Source: Aphrocallistes beatrix (taxonomy: Eukaryota > Porifera > Hexactinellida > Sceptrulophora > Aphrocallistidae). Taken from it: DNA of 64,000 nucleotides. How positions within the stretch are numbered: the stretch's first letter is position 1; each line of letters opens with the position of its first letter. Made by a program: the position numbers and the translations under genes. The notes beneath the pieces were generated by a model. It ran no database searches. It saw only the letters and a list, made by a program, of their open reading frames with translations, and was not told where the DNA came from. The stretch is from contig OY725497.1 of NCBI GenBank assembly GCA_963281255.1, forward strand, positions 3,960,968 through 4,024,967, written 5' to 3'. Below are positions 10,926 through 22,313 of the stretch, piece by piece.

Positions 10926-11903
10926 TTAACTCTCTCCTACAAGAGCCAAGAGGAGCTTTTCATAGTCTCCAGAACAATCGCTCTTGATCATGGTGCCCAG
11001 GCTCTTGTGGTACTTCTTCATGAATTCATCACAGATCTGCACCATGTCAATCTCGCAGCGACTCACGATCAATCGAATCAGCGCATCATCGTCCGTCCCA
11101 GCACCCTTCATACTTCTATAAATTCGTTCGGCAAAGAATGCAGGTCCATTCTCCACCACTGAGACGACAGCTAACATCCCACGTTTCAGATCGCCGGACA
11201 TCTCACGTTCAATGGATGAGATGATGTGCCGCTTAGCAAGCTTGGAATACTCTTCAAAAGTGGCTCGCAGTTGGGGAAAGCTTCGGAGCGCTAGAACTTG
11301 GTTGAAACGTGATTCATCTGTTCCCCATTTTCCCTCTCCAGCATCGAATAAATCTTTCGCTTCCTTCGCAGCTTTCTCTTGATCGACCTCAGTGGTTTCC
11401 TCCCTGGCCCCTTGACAAAGGGAGACAAGCAGCCTTTCAAAATGGCCACTCACTTCTGACTGAATTGCTTCTTCCAAATTCTTTCCATGCAGAGACTTGT
11501 ACTTGGCACACAATTCCTTCATCTGTTCGTTGTTTTGAGTTGTCAAAATTTCAATCAGTGCCTCTTCATCAGTACCAGCTCCTTTCATTGCAGCACGTAG
11601 AGAGTTGGCTTTGAAATCAAGACAAGGTTCAAAAAGTGCGACAACTAAATTCTCCAGATTGCCGCCTAACTCTGACTTAAGATCTTTGATGAGATCCTTA
11701 CCAAAAAGAACCTTAAATTTCTGTTTGATCTCTTGCAACTGTTTGTTGGATCTTTTGGAAACGACTCCAATGATAGCTTTTTCATCGGTACCCATGCCTT
11801 TCATGGCCTTTCTCAGAATCTGGGCATCTGATTCAGGATCGAAATTGTCTATTGGGACAACGGTTCCCTTCGTGTTTGGATCTATTGGTGCTGCACTTGC
11901 CAT
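10926..11903 (-). CDS. annexin with short N-terminus
   Basis: Intronless, 325 residues, the usual size of a four-repeat annexin core. Ca2+/phospholipid loops MKGMGTDE, MKGAGTDE, KWGTDE and MKGAGTDD are visible in repeats 1 to 4. The head is only about 20 residues (MASAAPIDPNTKGTVVPIDN). Much of repeat 3 ([19 protein letters not shown]) is identical to the neighbour annexin, showing tandem duplication, with the repetitive head gained or lost afterwards. Both lie on the minus strand, 645 bp apart. Likely a Ca2+-dependent membrane-binding protein; the vertebrate orthologue cannot be assigned. Confidence 0.95.
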   Translation of the reverse strand: MASAAPIDPNTKGTVVPIDNFDPESDAQILRKAMKGMGTDEKAIIGVVSKRSNKQLQEIKQKFKVLFGKDLIKDLKSELGGNLENLVVALFEPCLDFKANSLRAAMKGAGTDEEALIEILTTQNNEQMKELCAKYKSLHGKNLEEAIQSEVSGHFERLLVSLCQGAREETTEVDQEKAAKEAKDLFDAGEGKWGTDESRFNQVLALRSFPQLRATFEEYSKLAKRHIISSIEREMSGDLKRGMLAVVSVVENGPAFFAERIYRSMKGAGTDDDALIRLIVSRCEIDMVQICDEFMKKYHKSLGTMIKSDCSGDYEKLLLALVGES

Positions 11904-12720
11904 TCTCTGCTACTGCAAATATTATCTCAAATATTATTTAATTGTAATATTAATATATTTCGGTGTGTAGTTTCAACTAATGCAATTATTAGGAACCAAG
12001 CTTTATACCAAAATGAATATGCAAAGTATCTAATTTTATTAATTGCTAATGCATTACATAATTCAGTTCGTATACTACAATAATGATTCGGTTCCAAAAT
12101 AGGTATGTACATCAACTGATCCAAGAAATGATGGAATAAGGGATCTGGTGATGTTGTCTTAAAGAAATAGGAATAGCGTGTAAGTAGAGCATAAAATTGA
12201 GAATGGTACCATGTAAGATGTGTAGTATGGTGACTAAAGTGAATCAATACTACTTATAATTCAGATGGTAGTCAAAAATGGAGAACGCATATATCCATGT
12301 TACTGCTAAAGCCATCAATGGCGTAAAGAAAAATGGGGGAAATATTTGGATACGAATTCACTGACTAAAAATGACTGAGTGCCTTGTATCCAGATATCAT
12401 TGGTAGCATCATAGGGCAGACAACTGATGCAGAATCAGCACAACATTAAATAACTCTAGAGATGAATCGGAAAAGTGGAAGCATTTGAATAGTTTGCTGG
12501 TTTCGGATATGAATTTTAATGATTTTTTCGATATTAAGGTGAATATTTTCCTCGGACGTAAAGTTTTGATGAGTGATCCAGTATAACATGAATACTGTAA
12601 ATATGTACGTACGTACGGTATATACTTTATTCAAGAATGAATTAAATGAATTAATAGACAATTACATAGGCAAGCAATATCTACATTCTACACCCTTGGG
12701 AATACCAAATGAGAATAAAT
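11904..12720. other. intergenic, no feature seen
   Basis: AT-rich spacer upstream of the short annexin and downstream of the ubiquitin-fold/thioredoxin-like gene. Open frames here are short and have AT-driven composition, and I do not support any of them. Confidence 0.4.
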
Positions 12721-15700
12721 CTACCTTGGGTCATTGGTTCCTACCACTGAGCCACCAGTCTGGTCGTCTTGATCAATTTGATCGTCCTGGTCAGAATCTG
12801 AACCGGAGCTAGAGCGATTCAATAACGTTTTGTTCTGAGGAGCAGACGCTTCGTTAGTTCTCTCTTCTTCTAAGCTCTTGGGGTCTTTATCTTTGAGATA
12901 GAGTATTTTGTCAATTAACTCTTGCTTCTCTTTCGTAGAAAGAGAGAAGAGGAGTTCAGACTTTTTGTAGAAATGGAAGCAAGGGAGCTTCTGGTGCCCT
13001 TGTAGTCCCCTCAGCATCGGAATGGTCTGGAGATCGACTCGCATAAAGATAACCTGCCTGTTCATCCCAAGATCTGCATTGATGCTATCGTACACATTCT
13101 CAAAATCTTTCGAGGCCTTCGAACCAGAGGATGAACACATTAGAACCACAAGCGTGTCTGGAGGAGCCTTGTCTAAGAAGGATAGCGCTGCATCAATATT
13201 AAATAAATATCTGACAAGAATTTAAGTCATAATATTCCTACATGTATTACATGCTCCTTCTACGAGTTTATGATTCGATGTACATCAGAAACCGTTGAGA
13301 TTATGGGTAAGTGGGAGAGATAATTTTACAGAATTCCGGGACACTCCCACAAAATATAAAGATTAGATAAAATATAAATGAAGAGATTCTCACAGGCACC
13401 ATTCCTAGGATGCAATCCTAGGTATGGTGCCTGTGTTTTCAGTTATCAAAAGATTCAAAACAATATTCGTATTTAGGGGAGAATGTAGGGTAATTACAGT
13501 AATAACAAAATCTCCTAATAAGTGGCAATAGTAAATATAATAAAAATACAATATATCCACAGTATTATTCTTAACTTGCCAAGTTCGATGGAGTGATCAG
13601 TAGCTGTGGTGAAAACTATAGTGGGGTAAACTTTACCCTCTCCAGCTAAGATCTGACCCCTAAGAGCGGTGAGCTGGACATTAATGTTTCCCCCCTGACC
13701 CAGAGAGCACTCGGTCAGTGTGAGAGAATGGTCTTCTAACACTGTTTGGGAGAAAGGAAGCGAGATGACTATTTCTCTTGACTCGAGGCCAGGGAGAGTG
13801 TAAACTTGTTGGTAAAGTGCATCAATCTAAAAATAGATTAAACTTATGTAGGGTCAATCTTTTTCAAATATAATTAGGCAGAAATTAAACAACAAACTAA
13901 CTCGTACAAACTATATTATAAACAAATTATTACTTAGAAATTAAAAGCGTCTCGGGTTTCACATCTCTGTGAGAATAAACTTGTTTATAATTAAGAACAA
14001 ACAACATAACTTTTCCAGGTAACACAATTAGTTTCTGTGAAAGCACTCAATATAATCATAATCATGATTCAGTCAGGTAATTGCTGTAGGTGTGACTGAG
14101 GTACGGTGGGTAGTGCTACTGTGTGAACACGTCTGTAAACCAATACTAATCTAAAATCGATTGATCTCAGGGAAGTATACCTGCAAGCGAACAACTTTAA
14201 ACTGTCTAATAATTATGCTATCTTAATCACTTTTGGGAGAAGATAAAGGAAAAGAAATAATTTTTTGAAGGTTGCTCTTCTCCTGTCGTGTAGACAAATG
14301 TCTGGTTAACACGAAATGTTCATATATGACAATCGGAATCAAGTTAGTTGAACCGCTAAGATTTTAGCTTACCGCCTTTAGGGGAGGGGCACTCAATAAA
14401 TAAAAAAATGGAAGGAAAATGGAAGAAAGTACAAAACACAATTGATGAGATCAGCAGTGTAGAACCTCCTTTTTCTGGCGATTTAAAGAAAATGAGATTA
14501 TCCATTATTGTGTACGTAATATGACTGTATAGTGGTTGTAATACTAACGTAATATTCATTGGTAATATATTGTTCTGTACTCTAGCTCATTCGTCTCCAT
14601 TGTAGTGGTTATAATTAAGAGTGGTGATCTATCACATGGCGTAAATAAGAACTAAAATATATTCAATCGGAAATTTTGTTCTTGTAATTCTCCTAATTTG
14701 AGAATAATTAATTCTTAGTTTCTGGTTATACTATTATAATAATAATTAAAAGAGAATTAAAAGAAAAAACTAAATTGTTTCGACGTTTAGATCATAATTA
14801 CACTACTAATGTTCTAAGTAAGTTTTGAGCGATTGTAGCACACAAATTGGAGTACAGTTGTGTCAAAGGAAAGATTATGTAACGCATACAGAGTAGAAAA
14901 AGATATCACAGTTTTGCAGAAAGTTTCCCGTCAAATTAGTATACGTTAATGTAGGCAGATAAGATAAGCATGTTAAATCGTGAACTGCAGATGAGCTGGT
15001 TAATTTTAAAAAAATGAGGAGAACTTCCAAGTTCGTCTTGATAAAGGAATCAAAATTTTTCTAAAGACTTCTTAGAATATATTATGATAGTAGAGTTTAA
15101 ACTATTTAGGAGAGATTGTATTTGTAAGAAATGTGTTTTCGTAGAAGTTGTTTATATCGTAGAAATATGCCAGATATTCCTTCGTCAAATGATGTGTGAC
15201 ACTACGCATGATTCAATAAATCAGTGCTGCAAGTGCATAGAAAAATGACTGGAGAGACTGGAGGGAGTTTGTTCATTCAATATTAAAATATATACATCCA
15301 ATGCAACCTTAACTGATTAGAAAATGAGAACGGGAGGAGTAAAAATTTCAGAAAATTTGCCTTAGGTAATACTTACAGCTCAACAATAAAGAATTATATT
15401 ATTGAATAATCATACAAAAGAGCAATTAAACTTTTAATTCAATTCTTTTGAGTATAATTTTAGGATCGCTTATACATTATTTGTAATACTAATTCCTTTT
15501 GTGGATAGTGCAGACGGCATTAAAGGAAATGGGAAAATCAAAAGATCAATTCTCATGACCATATGATTTGGTTAGAATAAAAATATTCTAATCATTCGAG
15601 GAAATATAACCGCACTATTAACATATGGCCTGGAGCATCATTCGAGCACATAATTGCTATGAAAATAAATCAGTTTTTTGTACTAAAGTTCAAATGAGCG

Positions 15701-18700
15701 CATTTAAGTTTGCAAAAAGTAGTCAAACTTAATCTACAATAGAGTGCTGATATATGACCATTTTATTTTATTTTATTCCAAATCAAGCCAGCACCCATGT
15801 TCGTATCAGTCAGGTTGGGTTAGTTGGGACGAACTTTACAGAAATCTGTCCGATTCTGTAAAGAAGGCATTTTAAAACCTCGCCGATATACTGACGGCCG
15901 CTCTATAAGTAATCCCATTATGTTATTGCGCGTAATTTAAAATCTCAGTTACATTTCAGATATAAAAAACGTATCTGCTACTGCTAGTTCTACCTAATTT
16001 AGAAAATGATTTCATTATAAATTTAATGAGTGTAAAATATTACAACGGAAATGGAGTTACAAGAATGGAGATATTGTATTGAATATACTGAAATGAACAA
16101 CTAAAAGTAATACAAGTTACTATATCACAAAAGTGAGGCAATAAAAACAACTAGATATGGAGACAAGTTGTTAACAAAGGGGGAAGATGGGATGTGTATG
16201 TGCGTTTACTCAATTGGCAGTCACGGGGCTAATTTCAATTGACTTTGCTGCCTCTACATCCTCAACGGGTTCAGCCTTGGGTGCTTCCCCACTGTCTCCC
16301 GCTACAGCCACTTCTAAGTTCTCTTCCACGGTGTTCCCATTCACACCTTGATATTTTTTGGAGAAGTGCACAAGGAAATTGATGGAGTTGATCCAGTTGT
16401 CCCTCGTAGTCTCGTCAGGAGCTCGCAGTTCTAAATTCTGATTATCAGTGGATATGGTGAGGAGCGTGTTCTTGCTATCTCCCACAGGTTCTACCTTGAC
16501 AACGTCGGTCAGGTTGAGATATCCCCTGGGAGTCTTCATCTTGGGAGATTTGTAGTAGTACAGTTTGAATCCTTCGCCAGCTTGAAAGTATCTGTTGCGC
16601 CATATACCGCGGGTAAAGTTCTTTCGGCCCCGTTTGTGCATCCAACCGTTCAGCTCTACCATCTCCACGAATTTCTGATGCTCAGTATCTCTCACCTTTT
16701 TCTCCTGCTCAATCTCTTCCAGTTGAACTTGAGTAGTTTGTAGATCTTGTTTAGTCACACCCAGCTCCTCTTTAACACTGTTAAGATCCTCTTTCAACTT
16801 ATTCCCTTCCTCTTTCAAAGACTGGTTCTCCTGGTTGCTGGCAGTCAACTGCTGGTTAAGCTGCTTGTTCGCGTCTTCAAGCGTTTTGTAAGCGAGGTCT
16901 TTATCCGAAATCTTCCCGTTAAGATCGTCAACCTGCGCATGCAGCTCCTTAACCTCGGCATCCTGTTCCTCTCGACTCTTCTTCATATCAGCTAGCATGT
17001 GCTCGAGCTCGTTGTTCCGTTTGAATAATGAGGAAATCTGTACTTCGGCCTCTTTCTGCTTGGAAGAGTCAGACTTGCTCCATAGACTTCGTTTCTTTTT
17101 TCTCTTCCCAGACACAATGTCTATACTGCCGTAAGACGAGTCGGATAAATTGCCGGTGTCTTCCCGCATCACGTTATGGGCCTTCGGGCTAGAATCGTTA
17201 ACTTGTTCCGATAAAACGAAGTCTGGATCGATTATGTTTGAAGAAACGTCTTCAGAGATCTTATCGGAATCTCCACTATCTCCTTTCGGGTCGATATTTG
17301 CTTGTGAAGAAGTTGACAACAAACTCTTCCTGAATTTTTTTCCATCCTTCGATTTCTTCTTCTCCAGCTTAGCTATTTTCTTTTGTTCGTTTTTTTCTGC
17401 CTTTTCTTGTTTTTTATTCTCTGCTGCTTCTTTTTTCAGTCTTTCTTTCTCAGCTTTTTGATTTTGTTTAAGTTCCCTTTTGCCAACCTTGACGTCATCA
17501 TTTTCATCGCCTTTTGAAGTCAATCCCAACCAGGTGTCGCACAGTGCTTCAGGATTCTCATTCTCAAGGAGGCTCTCCAACTTTAATTTGTCCATTTTGT
17601 CCACAATGGCGTTTGTTTCCATATTCAGAACAACTAAGATAGGGATCTCCTCCACTTCGAACTTCTCCTTCAGAGCTGGGATGAGCTGAGAATCGTGGGG
17701 AATGATAGGGTAATCTATGCTCGCCGTTGTCACAAATTCCAACATGTCTTTCTCGTTCTGATCACAAGATACCAGAATCATCCCCATGGTGTTGTCGTCT
17801 CGTTGTTCCATCGCTTTTACGCTACCGTCGAATATGTGGAGGTAGTTTTTGGACATTGGGAACCAATTGGCGGCGAAATAAATCCCAATAAACCTCTTCT
17901 CCTTCAACACATCGAAACTAACTTCTTCATTTTCTTTGTTGACGAATTTGGCAGTTCGGTTAATCCATTCTAGATAACCCTCATCCTGGAGCATTCCGAT
18001 TTCAGATATTTCCATTTTGTATTTTTGAATTTGCTCAACAAAGTAAAGAATTATGTAAACAATGAAAAGTAGTCCTTATATATAGTTTATGAGAGAAACC
18101 AGTACCATTGTAGACCTATTGTATATCGACTAGTACGCAAATACATAGAACCACATTGCAATTTTGGAGACAACGAAGTTTTTTTTCTGCTATTCAGAAA
18201 AATCAACGTAGATTTTCAGCTGGTAGACTTTTCTAAACCATAAATATGTGGCCTCAGGTAGCATAATATTAAAAATGCTTCAGCAACAAAATGGTGCATA
18301 GAAACAGTCTGGAAGTCAGGTGGAATAAAATGAATTACTAGACACATACGAATATTAAACATTACCTAGCTGTATTATAAAAGGAAGTTGATTATTCAGG
18401 AATATACGAACTGGCACGAGTCAGTCAGTAGACGAAGTACTCGTATACATAATATCGATATTGCCAGTCTTGATCAGATGATTTACCAAATCTATGAAGT
18501 GACTGATACGAGTAGAGAAAAGTGTGATAGTTAGGTTATTAATAACTGTTAATAATAAAATATATTTGATAAAACTGAAGCAGATGGTGAATATACTAAA
18601 ATAATTGGGTTGACAGACAGTGCAGCGCTAGAGAACATCAACCATAGCGGTTAAAAAATAATAACCTCAAATCTAAATGGAAGAAAAAACACTTGGTTGT

Positions 18701-19690
18701 TAATTGTTGGACAAATGAATTGTATCTTCTTTAACGGGGCGACTCAGTTCTTATTTAGTGGGAGAGATAAACCATGAGAAGGGCACGACTGTGTCAAAAT
18801 AGTTGAGGCTTACACAAGTATAACAAACTATTCTAAGCACTCTTGTCTAGACTCTAGATTACGGCCTGCAAAGTAGAAAAGAGAAATACTTATCAAGTTA
18901 CCAAGATGGATAGATAGAGAGGTAGACTATTCTAGACGCATATGATCCAATACGATTGGGTGGAAAGATGCGTGGAATGCTATCATAGGATAGATATCTA
19001 TTATATTCAAAACAGCAACATGATAATTGGATGAGTCGCGTCGGAATATATGATATAGAGTTCATAATTGAGTATCTGGCGCTGAAGCAAGTAGAACGTA
19101 TGTATTACAATCCTAACAAGAATGAAGTTCTAATCTCATGTGACGTGTGATATTTCCAAACTCGGAATCAGGTGATCGGGACAAAGAAATGAAAGTAATA
19201 AATGCGCCAGCTGCTATTCTTGGACAAGAGGAATTTGTGTAAACAAGATTTTAGTGTAAATTACAGACAGTAATCTGAGCTGAGATTCCATATGGATAGC
19301 AGCTGGTGCTTAACTCCGCCCAATGCTAATAAGGACTGTTGGGGTAATTGTAATTGTACCTTTATTAGACCACTACCTAGCTACGATAGGATATTTTTTC
19401 AAATTAGAATTTTTACGAATGGATATTAGAAGAGCTAGGAAATTATTGAAAATCAGAAGAAACAACAACAAGAAAAGGTAGAAACTCACAGTTGCATCTG
19501 AATCAATCTTGATAATCGTTTGAGAGCCGTTCGGCAACCTAACACGGATAGAAACCTGGTTTGGTTTCTCTATCACATCGACACATGGAGGTATAGGGGC
19601 ATCACTTTTAGGTTCTGAATCAAGCAGGTGAGGACGAGATGACCCACGGATAGCTTGTTGGTAGTTTCTGTCAGACTGCATGTTCTTCAT
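12721..19690 (-). CDS. ubiquitin-fold (UBX-like) plus thioredoxin-like protein, interrupted by a nested gene
   Basis: Three exons, 19490-19690, 13576-13826 and 12721-13210, join in phases 0 and 2 to give about 313 residues. The first junction completes a UBX-type ubiquitin fold: VSIRVRLPNGSQTIIKID, then IDALYQQVYTLPG, then LTLTECSLGQGGNINVQL. The last exon reads as a thioredoxin-like fold (LSFLDKAPPDTLVVLMCSSS, QVIFMRVDLQTIPMLRGL, KLPCFHFYKKSELLFSL) whose active-site position has MCSSSGSK in place of a CxxC, so no redox activity is expected. The end is an acidic Asp/Gln/Ser tail. A UBX-type fold would suggest contact with p97/VCP or ubiquitin, by inference only. An ATG at 19690 is used, but TATAG just upstream could be a splice acceptor, so more 5' exons may exist. 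The first intron is 5.7 kb and contains the gene at 16210-18015. Confidence 0.65.
13391..13435. repeat. short perfect-stem hairpin in an intron
   Basis: A 45-bp inverted repeat: a 12-bp arm CACAGGCACCAT, one T-T mismatch, a 7-bp arm CCTAGGA, a 5-nt loop TGCAA, then the complementary arms. It sits in the second intron of the ubiquitin-fold/thioredoxin-like gene. It could be a tiny foldback element or a small structured RNA; the loop and stem are short for a typical animal pre-miRNA. Confidence 0.85.
13827..16209. other. intronic DNA downstream of the nested gene
   Basis: AT-rich part of the large intron of the ubiquitin-fold/thioredoxin-like gene. I find no supported exon, RNA gene or repeat with clear ends. 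Open frames are short. Confidence 0.45.
16210..18015 (-). CDS. thioredoxin-like / coiled-coil / PH domain fusion protein (redox-dead)
   Basis: Intronless, 601 residues, starting at an ATG followed by EISEIGMLQDEGY. Residues ~20-165 resemble the nucleoredoxin/tryparedoxin type of thioredoxin fold (FIGIYFAANWFPMSKNYLHI, MILVSCDQNEKDMLEF, VEEIPILVVLN), but the WCxxC active site reads WFPMSK, so both cysteines are gone. Residues ~180-260 are a Lys/Glu-rich basic stretch, and ~325-435 form a long coiled coil. Residues ~440-550 are a PH domain (LNGWMHKRGRKNFTRGIWRNRYF ... DETTRDNWINSINFLV). A cytosolic adaptor binding phosphoinositides or proteins is the reasonable inference. It lies wholly inside an intron of another gene on the same strand. 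I know no standard family with this order. Confidence 0.85.
   Translation of the reverse strand: MEISEIGMLQDEGYLEWINRTAKFVNKENEEVSFDVLKEKRFIGIYFAANWFPMSKNYLHIFDGSVKAMEQRDDNTMGMILVSCDQNEKDMLEFVTTASIDYPIIPHDSQLIPALKEKFEVEEIPILVVLNMETNAIVDKMDKLKLESLLENENPEALCDTWLGLTSKGDENDDVKVGKRELKQNQKAEKERLKKEAAENKKQEKAEKNEQKKIAKLEKKKSKDGKKFRKSLLSTSSQANIDPKGDSGDSDKISEDVSSNIIDPDFVLSEQVNDSSPKAHNVMREDTGNLSDSSYGSIDIVSGKRKKKRSLWSKSDSSKQKEAEVQISSLFKRNNELEHMLADMKKSREEQDAEVKELHAQVDDLNGKISDKDLAYKTLEDANKQLNQQLTASNQENQSLKEEGNKLKEDLNSVKEELGVTKQDLQTTQVQLEEIEQEKKVRDTEHQKFVEMVELNGWMHKRGRKNFTRGIWRNRYFQAGEGFKLYYYKSPKMKTPRGYLNLTDVVKVEPVGDSKNTLLTISTDNQNLELRAPDETTRDNWINSINFLVHFSKKYQGVNGNTVEENLEVAVAGDSGEAPKAEPVEDVEAAKSIEISPVTAN
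18016..19489. other. intronic DNA upstream of the nested gene
   Basis: The remainder of the 5.7-kb intron, AT-rich. It must contain the nested gene's promoter if that gene is independently transcribed. I see no exon-like segment or repeat. Confidence 0.4.
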
Positions 19691-20083
19691 GAGTATATCC
19701 CTATATTAAAAACAACAATGTAAATCAGGTGTAAACTGGTGTCGAGCCATGGAGCTAGTATGATTTAGTGCAATCAGGATCAAACACCGAGTAAATAAGA
19801 TTTATATCAAGTCGAGCTCGCTTAATATCAAATATCTTTTGTGAACACATATTTTGATGCCCTGTAGTTATTAATAAAAATCCACTAAAAGTAAACAATG
19901 CAATCGAAGAACAACACTTGAGAGAATGTGAAAATGAGTCTTGTGCAAGTTTAAAATATTAAATTATATCTAAATAAAACCCTCTACACCTGTCGCTTCG
20001 CTCGCTTGAGAGTTTTAAATCCCAAGAAAATGAACCTTAAATAAACATGATGGAATGTTCAATTTGAATTCAAACTTCATATA

Positions 20084-20254
20084 CAGTCGACTCCGCTTAA
20101 TAGGGTCACTGTTTAATCGGGCCACTTGTGGCAGGACCGAAATAGCTCTCACGCATAGAAGCTAATACAGAATATTTTCGGCTAATAGGGTTTTCCGCTT
20201 AATCGAGTCAAAATGTCTTCTGACCGATGTGACCCTATTAAGCGGAGTCGACTG
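20084..20254. mobile_element. Tc1/mariner-pogo-like MITE, 171 bp
   Basis: Terminal inverted repeats of about 26 bp: the left begins CAGTCGACTCCGCTTAATAG, and the right ends with its complement, CTATTAAGCGGAGTCGACTG. The interior repeats the theme (GCTAATAGGG, CCGCTTAATCG). No coding capacity, so non-autonomous. CAGT-beginning TIRs of this kind are typical of pogo/Tigger relatives. Confidence 0.88.
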
Positions 20255-20944
20255 ACTTGGTTTAAAAGCAGAATATTATTGATAGAACACAGACGATAGA
20301 AGCGATCGAAGAAAATCTGGCCCTGAGAATACAAATGCCGTATAGAGGATACACACGTGATCTGATTCGACATAAAAGAATTGAAGGTGTAAAGTGAAAC
20401 TGTAGACAAAGCAGTTCTCAGTAGTGTTTAGTGTGTAAACAAATATATCAGCATAAGTAAGCCATGGAAACGGTGGAGGTGGAAATGTACTAAGTTCATG
20501 ATGATTCTTTCTAGAAATTAAATCAGATAATCGAGTTAATAGCTAATTGCTTGTTGATCAGAGCTACACAGCAACTGTAGTCATACGTATCGGCATTGTA
20601 ACGGCGTGAGTCGGTAGAACAAGATGAATATAATTGACGTTGCAAACACTCTTAGTTTCTATATTGGCAATTATACTTATTTGTTAAAGTGTTATGATTG
20701 GGATAGTACCACGATTGAAAATACCCCTGAACATTTCAAATGGATCCGTTTGAATGCTCGTTTGGTTATTGTACAATATCAAACTTTACACATTCTTTAT
20801 CTAAAAGGGAAATATAACGGATCAATATAATATGCGTGTAATGCTGTAGAGGACATGTTTGAAACGAAAAAGTGAATCCATAAAGAAATGGATCACTGCG
20901 AACGTGATGGACTCTGTACGTATATCGCAGGAGTTTTACGGCAT

Positions 20945-21226
20945 TAATTAACCATGGTTGCTCCTGGGATTTTTCTATTTATAGAAAATATCCCAATTCA
21001 TGGCTTCCCCGCCCAAAATGGCTCAAACCGTAAATGACGCGACACATTCCAGGCAGAGGCGTAGCCAGGGTGCGGCACATGGGGCCTAGGCCGCAACCTC
21101 AAGGCTGTGCCCACTAAAATTTCACAAATTAGCATTGGGTGCCGCAACCCTCTCGCGAAACGGAATGGAATTGCCGCACCCTAAAAATTGGGCTGGCTAC
21201 GCCTCTGATTCCAGGGGCAACCGTGG
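20945..21226. mobile_element. foldback element interrupted by another MITE
   Basis: Outer arms CCATGGTTGCTCCTGGGAT and CCAGGGGCAACCGTGGGAT are imperfect inverted repeats flanked by ATTAATTAA-type sequence. The element at 21054-21207 is inserted between them, so this one is older. No coding capacity. Confidence 0.65.
21054..21207. mobile_element. hAT-type MITE with perfect 8-bp target duplication
   Basis: A 154-bp element with terminal repeats CAGAGGCGTAGCCAG and CTGGCTACGCCTCTG, bordered on both sides by ATTCCAGG. The 8-bp duplication and CAG-starting ends fit the hAT superfamily. It disrupts the outer foldback element, giving a clear insertion order. Confidence 0.92.
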
Positions 21227-21282
21227 GATATTATTAATTAATTAAATATATATGCTAAATTCTCCATATAAATGGCTGTTTG

Positions 21283-21440
21283 TTCATCAGGATCATTTCA
21301 CCAAGTTTGCGAGGATACGCGCTCTTAAAACTAAGACAGCTAAAGAGGTAACTGATGTTTTGCTGGACATATTCTGAGACATGGGTGCTCCCAGTATACT
21401 GCAGTCTGATAATGGTAGAGAATTTAAAATGGATTACTGT
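21283..21440 (+). pseudogene. decayed retroelement integrase fragment
   Basis: One reading frame shows an integrase-core-like stretch (DHFTKFARIRALKTKTAKEV, then an in-frame stop, then DMGAPSILQSDNGREF). The DNGREF segment with its Asp resembles the second catalytic Asp region of Ty3/gypsy-type integrases. It is interrupted by a stop and has no neighbouring pol domains, so it is a dead fragment. Confidence 0.75.
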
Positions 21441-22313
21441 TCAATATTATAAATCAGTACTGGTCTTCTTCAAAAATTATCCTTGGGAAACCTCGACATC
21501 CTCAAACTCAAGGCTCGGTGGAGTGAAACAAGAACATCAAGAGACACTTCACCGCTTTGCTTCAGAGCGTGAGCGGCAATCAACTTGTTGGGTTAATCAT
21601 ATAATGCAACATTTATATTACACGTATTACATTCTCAAAAACATGGAATAAATGTTTCTGCGAATTTATCAATATTAATATGAATTGAACAATTTGTTGA
21701 GTGGCCGCTTTGACCTGCGCCCGATAGAAGATGATTAATCATAATAAGAGAGAGATCGGGATTGGTGCATGTTAGACAAGAACGTGAACTGACACAGTCT
21801 ACCAAAAATACAGAATGTGGTAATCTAACTTTCAGTTCAATTCTTAAAATGCATTATACACATAAAATCAAATTAGACACAGAATTATATCATCGAAGTG
21901 CAAAAATGGTTAATTTGGTGTCGCTAAGTCTATGAACTAAGACCTAACATGATTATAGTCATGGCATAATCGGAAGAAATTGTGCAATGAATTCATTCGC
22001 AACTAAGAATAGATTGCATCGCTAATATTTCTCATTCTCGACATGCTCCAGTCAAAATATATCACAAGGGTCCATTATGTAAATAAACTCGATTGGAAAT
22101 TCATTGGGGAAGATTCGCTGGATTACTTCACTAATAACTCAGAGGTACCAACATCCTGTAGAAACAATTAGATTAGTTGTTCTGCACCGTCATGTTGGTA
22201 CAGGTGCTTGTCTATGCAGTAATAACCAATAATCCAATTCTGTATAAAAGTCATTGGTAAACTCCATTAAAAAAGTTATTCAGAATATAAATTATCGAGT
22301 TGAACATCCCCTG

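Larger units (their letters stand above)
19691..22313. other. intergenic region rich in transposon debris
   Basis: Holds a pogo-like MITE (20084-20254), a foldback element with an inserted hAT-type MITE (20945-21226) and a decayed integrase relic (21283-21440), listed separately. Other open frames are short and unsupported. Confidence 0.6.

Noticed and set aside
13391-13435. Annotated microRNA
   Set aside because: Stem and loop are short and there is no expression evidence, so only a hairpin is reported.
20182-20409. Minus-strand 75-residue frame
   Set aside because: It overlaps a MITE end and has no coding features or splice context.
21355-21651. 98-residue plus-strand frame as a gene
   Set aside because: It lies in a different frame over and beyond a decayed integrase relic, with no conserved sequence of its own.
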